From Bacteroidota bacterium (GTDB lineage: Bacteria > Bacteroidota > Bacteroidia > Bacteroidales > F082), in assembly GCA_023396415.1 (NCBI GenBank), contig JAEWWJ010000077.1:1-39110 (forward strand): a stretch of 39,110 nucleotides of DNA. Direction: 5' to 3'. How positions within the stretch are numbered: position 1 is the stretch's first letter; every line of letters begins with the position of its first letter. This document shows, piece by piece, positions 33,601 to 39,110 of the stretch. The notes below the pieces were generated by a model. It was given only the letters and a program-made list of their open reading frames with translations. It was not told the DNA's origin and did no database searches. Made by a program: the position numbers and the translations under genes.

Positions 33601-33822
33601 CACCCCCCATTTCCAAATCCGGCAACAGATTACATTTCGCTTCAGCTTTATCCCGGACAAATGTTTGAAATAGAAATTGTTTCGCAAGACGGAAAAGTGG
33701 TTGCTCGCAGTCAGCAACAGGACACTGCAAAAATAAATATAGCAGCTTTGGCCGCTGGTGTTTATATAGTAAGGGTTCATAATGAATACTTTACGATACA
33801 CCAAAGGTTCATCAAGCAATAA
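30694..33822 (+). CDS. Secreted M28-family zinc metallopeptidase with T9SS sorting domain
   Basis: A 1042-residue exported protein. Parts in order: signal peptide (1-22, cleavage near TTLA), a prodomain-like region (~25-160), M28 aminopeptidase domain (~170-430) with the dinuclear zinc ligands His244 (GGHYDSY), Asp259 (GADDNASG), Glu291/Glu292 (SGEEYGLYGS), Asp319 (FNLDMIG) and His398 (YIHTSND). Then a fibronectin type III domain (~433-513), a MAM/jelly-roll-like domain (~520-665), two copies of a ~80-residue GWN module (676-749 and 758-830), a further beta domain, and a T9SS type A sorting domain (~970-1042, FPNPATDYISLQL, ending RFIKQ). All catalytic residues are present, so it should be an active surface or extracellular aminopeptidase. 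ATG 30676 is an alternative start. Confidence 0.92.
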   Translation: MKSYRFTFLLALVFAFAQTTLAESLWLLRTSNQQEKEMLAKNPAFRVHFFMEDAIILSSNQQPKGDRYLLDSDAWASGLSYYIVYLTENEVDSYFTQRPAAKKLYQQPNFVVVSLDERQNGQLQPSKTDGMIRIMPTEARLTQKRSFTNTSRRDANPFVEELIAQVSATNITATVQHLQNYGTRDAYHPQSVVAQNWIKSQYEALGMSVEIQNFSMPSGNASDNVIATLPGTKYPNEYVIIGGHYDSYSNSSSAPGADDNASGSAGVLEIARIMSQYSFDRTLIFCAFSGEEYGLYGSNAYASRAAQQGMDIHGYFNLDMIGYLKPGNTTIKSTLIYPPSAQELASFYMDVAATYLPNFVVTPGTLSGGDSDHTSFNNSGFMGIFPFEAAPDYSPYIHTSNDIVGTSYNHEMQAAIFTQASLAAAATMANRLNPPRGLAALSGDQMVELNWSPLPDAASFNIYRNGSLFQNTTDNAYFDLEVENGTPYTYYITAIYADSNLESDPSNSVTVTPMPPLSLPFISTFESGAPYFEFTNGWGISTTQSHSPSHSISESPNGNYTSNTESYAYLRPFSLNNGFSSAELSFWTRYDMETNYDYMYLEVSTNGNTWTQIAQFNGSQTTWQKKTYSLNNYLNESYLQLRFRFVSDQSVNKDGMYIDDFEINTVGGFLTQSTLFVEGWNTLSSQIVPSSNDIAEIFASIQSNLIAVQTQDGVYAPQQGLNTLQNWNPTSGYKVKVNNPCGFTISGPTKIANSLNISVGWNLIPVYSDCDVAIVNLFAGNESNIDLAKEIGSDKVFWPYMNINTLENLSPSKAYLVKANTAFTLSFPNCNSWTGNKANTTANTEITPTANTHIVGLVPAALAIGGAGDQILAFTAEGLLAGSLTLTSSEQNKVIALFGNDSLSLPKDGFDAQETITWKLLQAGSSYYFDLTPTYSATMPNQGSYAHEGLSVIETFTADATGLAELQQLHPPFPNPATDYISLQLYPGQMFEIEIVSQDGKVVARSQQQDTAKINIAALAAGVYIVRVHNEYFTIHQRFIKQ

Positions 33823-33935
33823 CATTCATCCAACTATGAACAGCGTTGGCAATAAAAACCATCAGCTTGCAGTTAAGAATCAATCCAAACAAAAGCGGAA
33901 TCGCTAAAACATCGGAATGAATTAAAAAAAATATG

Positions 33936-33943
33936 TACTTTTG
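33936..33943 (+). promoter_or_regulatory. TACTTTTG -7 box for tRNA-Ser
   Basis: An exact TAnnTTTG match, 34 bp upstream of the tRNA. No TTTG at the -33 position. Confidence 0.5.
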
Positions 33944-33977
33944 GCAACCGTTTTTAAGGCCTTGAAAAGCCTGTATT

Positions 33978-34065
33978 GGAGAGATGGCCGAGTGGTTGAA
34001 GGCGCACGCCTGGAAAGTGTGTGTACCTCAAAAGGGTACCGCGGGTTCGAATCCCGCTCTCTCCG
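33978..34065 (+). tRNA. tRNA-Ser (anticodon GGA)
   Basis: An 88-nt class II tRNA. Acceptor GGAGAGA pairs with TCTCTCC, the discriminator is G, the anticodon stem CACGC/GTGTG closes CTGGAAA (anticodon GGA), and there is a long variable arm followed by T arm GCGGG/CCCGC with loop TTCGAAT. CCA is not encoded. Confidence 0.95.
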
Positions 34066-34110
34066 CAACACTTAATTAGGAATTGATAAAGTTTTTGAAA
34101 AATTATTTTA

Positions 34111-34118
34111 TACATTTG
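34111..34118 (+). promoter_or_regulatory. TACATTTG -7 box for the exbB operon
   Basis: An exact TAnnTTTG match, 71 bp upstream of ATG 34190. TTTG at 34094-34097 is only 13 bp away, too close for a normal -33 element. Confidence 0.45.
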
Positions 34119-34189
34119 CCTCTTAGAAATTTTAATCAGTAATTTTAACCACACAACGGAATTAATGTAGTAATCAACACTCTTAACTT

Positions 34190-34951
34190 ATGAAAAAATT
34201 AATTGCTTTACTTTCAATCGCGGGTATAATGACATTCGGTTTGAACAGCGTTGTATTCGCTCAGGATGGTGCCTCCAATGCAGCTCAAATTTCAATGCAA
34301 GCAGACGATGCAGCCCCAACCACTTTCCACGAAACCATCAAAGAAAAGTTTATTGAAGGCGGTCCTGAATTTATGGGGGTCGTGTTGCTTACCCTTATTT
34401 TTGGTTTGGCCATCTCTATCGAGCGTATCATTTATCTTACCCTCAGTGGCACTAATTCTAAAAAACTTTTAGCACAAATTGACGACGCCTTAAAAACAGG
34501 TGGCATCGAGGCAGCTAAAGACATCTGTCGCGACACCCGTGGCCCTGTTGCCAGCATTTTCTACCAAGGCCTCTTGCGCTACGACCAAGGTGTTGATGAA
34601 GTTGAAAAATCAATCGTTTCTTACGGATCAGTTATTACAGGCCGTTTGGAAAGTGGCGTAAGCTGGATTTCACTTTTCATTGCTTTGGCACCTATGCTCG
34701 GGTTTATGGGAACTGTAATCGGTATGATTCAAGCCTTTGACGACATTGCCGCTGCCGGTGATATCAGCCCCCAAATCGTTGCATCTGGTATTAAAGTAGC
34801 ACTTTTAACAACCGTATTTGGTTTGATCGTTGCTATGATTCTTCAAGTTTTCTACAACTACATCATCTCGAAAATTGACAGCTTGGTAAACGACATGGAA
34901 GACACTTCGATTTCGTTTATGGATATGCTCAATAAATTCGCTAAAAAATAA
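34190..34951 (+). CDS. exbB: MotA/TolQ/ExbB proton-channel family protein
   Basis: A 253-residue inner-membrane protein of the ExbB/TolQ motor family. An N-terminal signal-like helix (about 5-24) is followed by a helix near 60-83 (FMGVVLLTLIFGLAISIERII), a cytoplasmic loop region, then two helices containing the family segment SLFIALAPMLGFMGTVIGMIQAF and GIKVALLTTVFGLIVAMIL. With ExbD it uses the proton gradient to power an outer-membrane process through TonB-like partners. The gene heads a four-gene operon with 5-nt, 6-nt and 1-nt spacers. The extra N-terminal helix is common in Bacteroidota ExbB proteins. Confidence 0.93.
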   Translation: MKKLIALLSIAGIMTFGLNSVVFAQDGASNAAQISMQADDAAPTTFHETIKEKFIEGGPEFMGVVLLTLIFGLAISIERIIYLTLSGTNSKKLLAQIDDALKTGGIEAAKDICRDTRGPVASIFYQGLLRYDQGVDEVEKSIVSYGSVITGRLESGVSWISLFIALAPMLGFMGTVIGMIQAFDDIAAAGDISPQIVASGIKVALLTTVFGLIVAMILQVFYNYIISKIDSLVNDMEDTSISFMDMLNKFAKK

Positions 34952-34956
34952 TTACC

Positions 34957-35373
34957 ATGGCAGATAAATCATCAAAAATCGTACGATGGGTACTCTACGC
35001 GCTGATGGCAATATCAGTAGTGTTTAGTGCACTCTTCTATGCAGGAGGAATTGACTCCGGAACCTTCATTCAATGGGGTTACTTTTTAATGATTGCAGCA
35101 GTAATTATTGCAGTTATTTCTCCCGTTTACGGATTCATTCAAAGTCCGGGTAACTTAACGAAGATTTTCATTAGCGTAGGAGCAGTTGCTTTAGTAGCAG
35201 TTATTTCTTACGCTCTTGCAGGCAACTCATTTAGTGCACTGAAACTTGAAACCCTTAACATTACGGAACAAACATCAAAAACAGTAGGCATGGGACTTTT
35301 ATTTACCTATATCACAGCCGGTATTTCCCTTCTTGCTATTGTATTCTCGAGTTTTTTCAAAATCCTTAAATAA
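34957..35373 (+). CDS. Small four-helix membrane protein of the ExbB/ExbD operon
   Basis: A 138-residue protein with four predicted transmembrane helices (about 10-30, 38-60, 70-88 and 112-135), a short basic N-terminus and a Lys-rich C-terminus. I recognise no catalytic motif or named domain. It lies between exbB and the first exbD with gaps of 5 and 6 nt, and is therefore made with them. It could be an accessory subunit or assembly factor of the motor complex. This is inference from position only. Confidence 0.75.
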   Translation: MADKSSKIVRWVLYALMAISVVFSALFYAGGIDSGTFIQWGYFLMIAAVIIAVISPVYGFIQSPGNLTKIFISVGAVALVAVISYALAGNSFSALKLETLNITEQTSKTVGMGLLFTYITAGISLLAIVFSSFFKILK

Positions 35374-35379
35374 ACCAAC

Positions 35380-35952
35380 ATGGCTAGAAGAGCATCCCCA
35401 GAGATCAACGCAGGCTCAATGGCAGATATCGCCTTCTTGCTTTTGATATTCTTTCTGGTGACGACAACGATGGACACGGACCAGGGTATTACCCGCCGTT
35501 TGCCTCCACCGATTGAAAAACCGGATGATGTCAAAATCAAAACGCGAAACGTGCTGAACGTGCTTGTGAATAAATACGATGGACTACTCGTTGACGGGAG
35601 ACCTGGTGACATTGCTACACTTAAAGATGTTGCTAAAAAATTTATGACCCCTGTGTTTCCTGATAACCCGGACTTTCCGGAAACTGAAGTTGTTTCTATC
35701 CCTTTGTTAGGCGATTTACATACATCAAAAGGAGTTATATCTCTCAAAAACGACCGCGGTACCTCATACAATATGTATATTAGAGTTCAAAATGAGCTGG
35801 CACGTGCTTTCAACGAAATGAAAGAAGAAATGGCCATGAATCGCTTTGGAACTAAAATTGCAAACCTTACTGAAGATCAGTTGGACGCTATCAATGAAGC
35901 TATCCCCGTTCGTATCAGTGAGGCTGAACCTGAAAGCATAGGAGAAATTTAA
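35380..35952 (+). CDS. exbD: ExbD/TolR-family biopolymer transport protein (first copy)
   Basis: A 190-residue protein with one N-terminal transmembrane helix (about 17-31) carrying the proton-binding aspartate of the family, Asp16 (SMADIAFLLLIFFLV), followed by a periplasmic domain of about 155 residues. The motif NAGSMADIAFLLLIFFLVTT is the classic ExbD start. The C-terminal part is longer than in E. coli ExbD (141 residues) and ends in an acidic tail. It is followed by the second exbD with a 1-nt gap; two unequal ExbD subunits in tandem are common in Bacteroidota. Confidence 0.92.
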   Translation: MARRASPEINAGSMADIAFLLLIFFLVTTTMDTDQGITRRLPPPIEKPDDVKIKTRNVLNVLVNKYDGLLVDGRPGDIATLKDVAKKFMTPVFPDNPDFPETEVVSIPLLGDLHTSKGVISLKNDRGTSYNMYIRVQNELARAFNEMKEEMAMNRFGTKIANLTEDQLDAINEAIPVRISEAEPESIGEI

Positions 35953-35953
35953 G

Positions 35954-36427
35954 ATGTCGAAATTTAAAACCAAAAAAGGGAAAGAATCTCCCGCCATCAA
36001 CACCTCATCCTTGCCTGACATTATCTTTATGTTGCTGTTCTTTTTTATGGTAACAACGGTTATGCGTGAAGTTACATTGAAGGTGAAGGTTAGACTTCCT
36101 GTAGCATCAGAGGTTCAAAAGCTTGAAAAGAAATCACTTGTGAGCTATATTTATGTTGGACCTCCCACCAATACTGCCATGTATGGAACCGAATCGCGTA
36201 TCCAATTGAATGATCAGTATTCACGAGTGAATGATATTCCTGAATTTATAGCTCGCGAACGTGAAGCCCGGAACGAAGCCGATCGCTCGTTCTTAACTAC
36301 CTCACTCAAAGTTCATAACGAAACTAAAATGGGTGTGGTAACCGATGTGAAACAAGAAATGCGCAAATCGGGTGCCTTTCGTATCAACTACTCCACTTTG
36401 AAAGGCGTTGCAGGTAAAATAAAATAA
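35954..36427 (+). CDS. exbD: ExbD/TolR-family biopolymer transport protein (second copy)
   Basis: A 157-residue ExbD paralogue with a Lys-rich N-terminus (KFKTKKGKES), a single transmembrane helix starting at the conserved Asp22 (SLPDIIFMLLFFFMVTT) and a periplasmic domain. It differs clearly from the first copy after the helix, so the two probably form a heteromeric ExbD pair in the same motor. It is the last gene of the operon, followed by a strong terminator. No tonB follows, unlike many exbBD loci. Confidence 0.92.
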   Translation: MSKFKTKKGKESPAINTSSLPDIIFMLLFFFMVTTVMREVTLKVKVRLPVASEVQKLEKKSLVSYIYVGPPTNTAMYGTESRIQLNDQYSRVNDIPEFIAREREARNEADRSFLTTSLKVHNETKMGVVTDVKQEMRKSGAFRINYSTLKGVAGKIK

Positions 36428-36452
36428 TCCTGAGCAGCCTATAAAATAATTG

Positions 36453-36487
36453 CCCGAAAGCTACGGATAGCTTTCGGGTTTTTTTAT
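36453..36487 (+). terminator. Terminator of the exbB-exbD operon
   Basis: The perfect 10-bp stem CCCGAAAGCT/AGCTTTCGGG with a 6-nt loop is followed by a run of seven T. It overlaps the stop codon of the converging CPBP protease gene at 36484. Confidence 0.9.
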
Positions 36488-37395
36488 TTTGAACTCCTCC
36501 ATTTGTAACCTATCCACATCAGCCCTACTACAAAAAAAATACTCATAGCCACATAGCCGAAGTTGGTTGCTGAACCCAAATCGTCCATTGAAGTGCTGGT
36601 GTAGCCATTGTGATACAAGTAAAAACCCAGCACCGCCGCACCATTGTTTACGAAGTGCATCAGCATAGGGACAAGAATGCTGCCCGACCAATAGTAGAAA
36701 TATCCTAAAAACAACCCTAAAGCAAAACGAGGAATGAACCCGTAAAACTGAAAATGTATAAAGCTGAATATTAATGCAGTAAGCACCAAAGCAAGATGTT
36801 TGTTATGTACAAAAACCATCATATACGGCTGTAAAACCGATCTAAAAACCAACTCCTCCCCTATGGCAGGAAGCAGAGCGATCATCACAAGATTGATGCC
36901 CAAACCGGTCAGAGTATCCACACTTAAAAAAAACTTTGTCATTTCTTCGGCTTGTGCTTCTTTGTGCTTCATCCACTCTTCCAGCCCGTTAAAGGCAGAA
37001 GGAAGTTGAATGGCATGGTTCAACTCAGAAAGACCATGCACCAGCGGAAGACTCGCAAACATAAGCACGACAGCCGGAAGTAGAATTTTTGGGTAATGAA
37101 TGGGTTCTATTCCTAAAAATCGCAATGGTTTTTCGCTTACTATCCATGCCAACATCAAAGGAGGAAATAAAAACAATCCCACCTGTGAAGTCATCTGCAT
37201 GATACGCGCAGGCGACAAGTTTTCACTATCATTCAAAAAATTGGATGTTGCGCCAAGCTCCATCCCATAGGCAAAATGTAAAATAATCAAAGCCAAAAGC
37301 ATCCCAAAAAGGAGACCAAAAAGCAATAAACCAAGAAATAAAAAAAACTGAAAACCGTAACCGGTATTCTTAAACAGAGGTTGTAATTTCATCAT
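36484..37395 (-). CDS. CPBP-family intramembrane metalloprotease
   Basis: A 303-residue polytopic membrane protein with about eight helices, of the CAAX-protease/Rce1-like (CPBP) family. Its three motifs are present: EE..xR (Glu180, Glu181, Arg185 in GEELVFRSVLQPY), FIHFQFYGF (His214) and HFVNNGAA (His247, Asn250). These are the proposed catalytic residues. In bacteria the family includes peptidases that process or provide immunity to secreted peptides; no peptide gene is seen nearby, so a housekeeping role is as likely. ATG 37395 (with a second ATG at 37392) is chosen; the frame to 37425 starts in the promoter box. Confidence 0.92.
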   Translation of the reverse strand: MMKLQPLFKNTGYGFQFFLFLGLLLFGLLFGMLLALIILHFAYGMELGATSNFLNDSENLSPARIMQMTSQVGLFLFPPLMLAWIVSEKPLRFLGIEPIHYPKILLPAVVLMFASLPLVHGLSELNHAIQLPSAFNGLEEWMKHKEAQAEEMTKFFLSVDTLTGLGINLVMIALLPAIGEELVFRSVLQPYMMVFVHNKHLALVLTALIFSFIHFQFYGFIPRFALGLFLGYFYYWSGSILVPMLMHFVNNGAAVLGFYLYHNGYTSTSMDDLGSATNFGYVAMSIFFVVGLMWIGYKWRSSK

Positions 37396-37422
37396 CGCAC
37401 ATTGAGCCAGCAAAATGAACTG

Positions 37423-37430
37423 CAAAAATA
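37423..37430 (-). promoter_or_regulatory. TATTTTTG -7 box for the CPBP protease gene
   Basis: An exact TAnnTTTG match, 27 bp upstream of ATG 37395. No -33 TTTG. Confidence 0.45.
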
Positions 37431-37502
37431 GTATTTTTACCGCCGTTTACACCTTCTGACGCCAGAGGCAATGAAAAACACATCACTAAAACGTAATTTA
37501 TC

Positions 37503-38540
37503 TTGATTCAAATAGGAAATATTAAAGTGGGAGACTTCCCCATTCTGTTGGCACCCATGGAAGATGTGAGCGATCCGCCCTTCCGTTACGTGTGTAAAAT
37601 GTTTGGTGCCGACATCATGTACACCGAGTTTATCTCATCGGAAGGACTGATTCGCGATGCTGCTAAAAGCGTAAAGAAGCTGGATTTCAGCGACTTTGAG
37701 CGCCCTATCGGGATACAAATTTTTGGCCATGACATTGATTCGATGATCAAGGCTGCCGAATACGCCGAAAGGGCACGACCCGACATCATTGATATCAACT
37801 ATGGCTGTCCGGTAAAAAAAGTAGCCTCCAAAGGTGCCGGATCGGGGATCATGAACAACATCCCCAAGATGGTTGCCATGACCGAGGCTGTGGTTAAAGC
37901 AGTCAAAACACCCGTTACAGTAAAAACCCGTTTGGGCTATGACGAAGACCGAAAAGATATTGTTGAGATTGCTGAGCGACTTCAAGATGTTGGAATACAA
38001 GCGCTTACCATCCATGGCAGGTTACGTACCACACGTTCGAGTGTGCCAGCCGATTGGACCCTCATTGGCGAAGTGAAAAAAAATCCACGCATGAAAATCC
38101 CTATTTTTGGGAATGGTGATGTGTTGGATGGCCCGTCGGCTAAGCATTTTAGAGACAACTATGGTGTTGATGGCCTGATGATTGCCCGCGGAAGTTATGG
38201 CAATCCGTGGGTCTTCAAGGAAGTGAAACAATACCTTCAAAACGGAGTGCTTCCGCCCCTTCCTGATATTCACGAGCGGTTGCGCATCAGCAGGATTCAC
38301 TTGGAAAAATCCATTGAATGGAAAGGCGAAAGACAGGCTTTGATGGAAATGCGCAAACATTGGGGCGATTATTTTAAAGGCTATCCCAACTTTAAGCCTT
38401 ACCGCATCCGCATCATGCAGGCCAACATCTACGAGGAAATGGATCTGATATTACAAGAAATTGCAAAAGTTTTTGACGGTGTCGAACCGGTTTCTGAGGC
38501 TAAAGAATTTCCAGATCTGTCCGAAGGATGCCGTTTGTAA
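37503..38540 (+). CDS. dusB: tRNA-dihydrouridine synthase DusB
   Basis: A 345-residue FMN enzyme that reduces uridines in the tRNA D-loop. It has the N-terminal LAPMEDVSDPPFR block, FISSEGL, the FMN-domain NYGCPVKKV with catalytic Cys102, TVKTRLGYD, IHGRLRTT and GNGDV, then ARGSYGNPW. Length is normal. The start is a TTG at 37503: an in-frame stop lies at 37494, no ATG precedes the conserved region, and the next Met is residue 19 inside it. Its 3' end overlaps the converging HAD gene by 41 bp. Confidence 0.94.
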   Translation: MIQIGNIKVGDFPILLAPMEDVSDPPFRYVCKMFGADIMYTEFISSEGLIRDAAKSVKKLDFSDFERPIGIQIFGHDIDSMIKAAEYAERARPDIIDINYGCPVKKVASKGAGSGIMNNIPKMVAMTEAVVKAVKTPVTVKTRLGYDEDRKDIVEIAERLQDVGIQALTIHGRLRTTRSSVPADWTLIGEVKKNPRMKIPIFGNGDVLDGPSAKHFRDNYGVDGLMIARGSYGNPWVFKEVKQYLQNGVLPPLPDIHERLRISRIHLEKSIEWKGERQALMEMRKHWGDYFKGYPNFKPYRIRIMQANIYEEMDLILQEIAKVFDGVEPVSEAKEFPDLSEGCRL

Positions 38541-39110
38541 ACAAATCGCGCACCCGAACAGGATGCTGCAAGTGATAGGTTCGTATTCCTAACTTTTTGG
38601 CCGATTCAATATGTTCGGCGGTATCGTCAATAAATAGGGTTTCTTCGGGATCTAATTTATGTTGAAACATCACAAATTCAAAAATTTCAGGATTGGGTTT
38701 GCTCAGGTGTAAATCAAAACTGAAATAAGCCTTCGTGAACAGTTGGTCGAACTCGCGATAACCAAATCTCAGTTGAAGGTCGCGCAAATACATATCATAG
38801 TGGATTTCGTTAGAGTTGCTCAACAAATAGATGGGATAATGCTTTTTCACAGCCTCTAAAACAGCGATTCGTTCTTTTGGAATGTCGAGCAGTAAGGCAT
38901 TCCACGCGTCGTCAATGTCTTGATCGCAAAGATTTTTCCCAATATACGCTCTTACTTTATCACGAAAAACTTCTGGTGTCAGCACCCCACGTTCAAACTT
39001 ACCCATTATTTCGTGCTGAAATTCAGGCGATTGAAAGATGTCAACATTTTTAACACCAAGACTTTTGAGTTGATTTAGCGTTTGAGCGGGATCAATGTCA
39101 AGTATAACTC
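38500..39110 (-). CDS. HAD-superfamily hydrolase (5' end beyond the window)
   Basis: About 202 residues are visible; the frame is open to the right edge, where it reads ILDIDPAQTLNQLKSLG, so the start and the first HAD motif (nucleophile DxD) lie outside. Visible motifs are the second (YLLSNSNEIHY, Ser/Thr), the third (LSKPNPEIFEF, Lys) and the fourth (TLFIDDTAEHIESAKKLG, acidic pair), in the order of a YihX-like phosphatase with a helical cap (about 40-100). ATG 39006 is an internal methionine, not the start. Substrate is probably a phosphorylated sugar or nucleotide. The C-terminus overlaps the dusB 3' end by 41 bp, tail to tail. Confidence 0.9.
   Translation of the reverse strand, partial: VILDIDPAQTLNQLKSLGVKNVDIFQSPEFQHEIMGKFERGVLTPEVFRDKVRAYIGKNLCDQDIDDAWNALLLDIPKERIAVLEAVKKHYPIYLLSNSNEIHYDMYLRDLQLRFGYREFDQLFTKAYFSFDLHLSKPNPEIFEFVMFQHKLDPEETLFIDDTAEHIESAKKLGIRTYHLQHPVRVRDLFTNGILRTDLEIL

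Noticed and set aside
33954..34154. Open frame antisense to tRNA-Ser
   Set aside because: It covers the tRNA on the opposite strand and gives the typical 'GESGIRTRG' artefact peptide.
1..39110. CRISPR arrays, insertion sequences, prophage or integron
   Set aside because: No spaced direct repeats, transposase, integrase or phage genes seen anywhere.

Overview
The window looks like a chromosomal segment from a member of the Bacteroidota. The evidence is two proteins with type IX secretion (T9SS) C-terminal sorting domains, several outer-membrane beta-barrel proteins with Bacteroidota-like signal peptides, AT-rich leaders without Shine-Dalgarno sequences, and a recurring TAnnTTTG -7 promoter box (twice with TTTG 19 bp upstream). 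The content is mostly housekeeping and metabolic. I see no insertion sequence, integrase, prophage, CRISPR array or rRNA.

Layout, left to right. 1-870: the C-terminal part of ruvB, cut by the window edge. 916-4719 (minus): a hybrid sensor kinase, a radical SAM enzyme, a small protein built of exact 25-residue repeats, and a small outer-membrane barrel protein. 4961-8552 (plus): a three-gene acyl-CoA (probably propionyl-CoA) carboxylase operon, ended by a perfect 42-bp palindromic terminator shared with the converging trxB. 9841-9914: tRNA-Pro(GGG) with a textbook promoter. 10063-12058 (minus): an SGNH-hydrolase lipoprotein and kynureninase. 12310-14809: a haem-binding-domain protein, a lipoprotein, a rhomboid protease and a small T9SS cargo protein. 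14930-16683 (minus): a PhoB/PhoR-like two-component pair. 16915-20152 (plus): an overlapping operon of a DUF2237 protein, a CrtD/CrtI-type carotenoid desaturase, a CruF-type hydratase and a fused CrtYcd-type lycopene cyclase. 20233-22944 (minus): the adenosylcobalamin-dependent ribonucleotide reductase nrdJ, with a long hairpin upstream.

23216-26874 (minus) encodes an unusual outer-membrane protein. It joins a degenerate gluzincin-like domain, a TolB/PD40-like propeller and an Omp85-like barrel in one chain, and is followed by a half-size TauE/SafE permease. 26982-30577: a glyoxalase II-like hydrolase, a GT9 glycosyltransferase, tatD and ansA. 30694-33822: a secreted M28 metallopeptidase with a T9SS domain. 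33978-34065: tRNA-Ser(GGA). 34190-36427: an ExbB / small membrane protein / ExbD / ExbD operon for an energy-transducing inner-membrane motor, with no tonB beside it. 36484-39110: a CPBP-family membrane protease, dusB and a HAD hydrolase that runs off the window.

Functionally the window combines odd-chain or branched acyl-CoA carboxylation, thiol redox and deoxynucleotide synthesis (trxB, nrdJ), carotenoid end-group chemistry, and envelope functions (surface peptidase, outer-membrane barrels, ExbBD motor, LPS-type glycosyltransferase). No intergenic gap exceeds 300 bp. The strongest candidates for something under-described are the propeller-Omp85 fusion protein, the 25-residue-repeat protein, the hairpin upstream of nrdJ, and DUF2237 at the head of the carotenoid operon.
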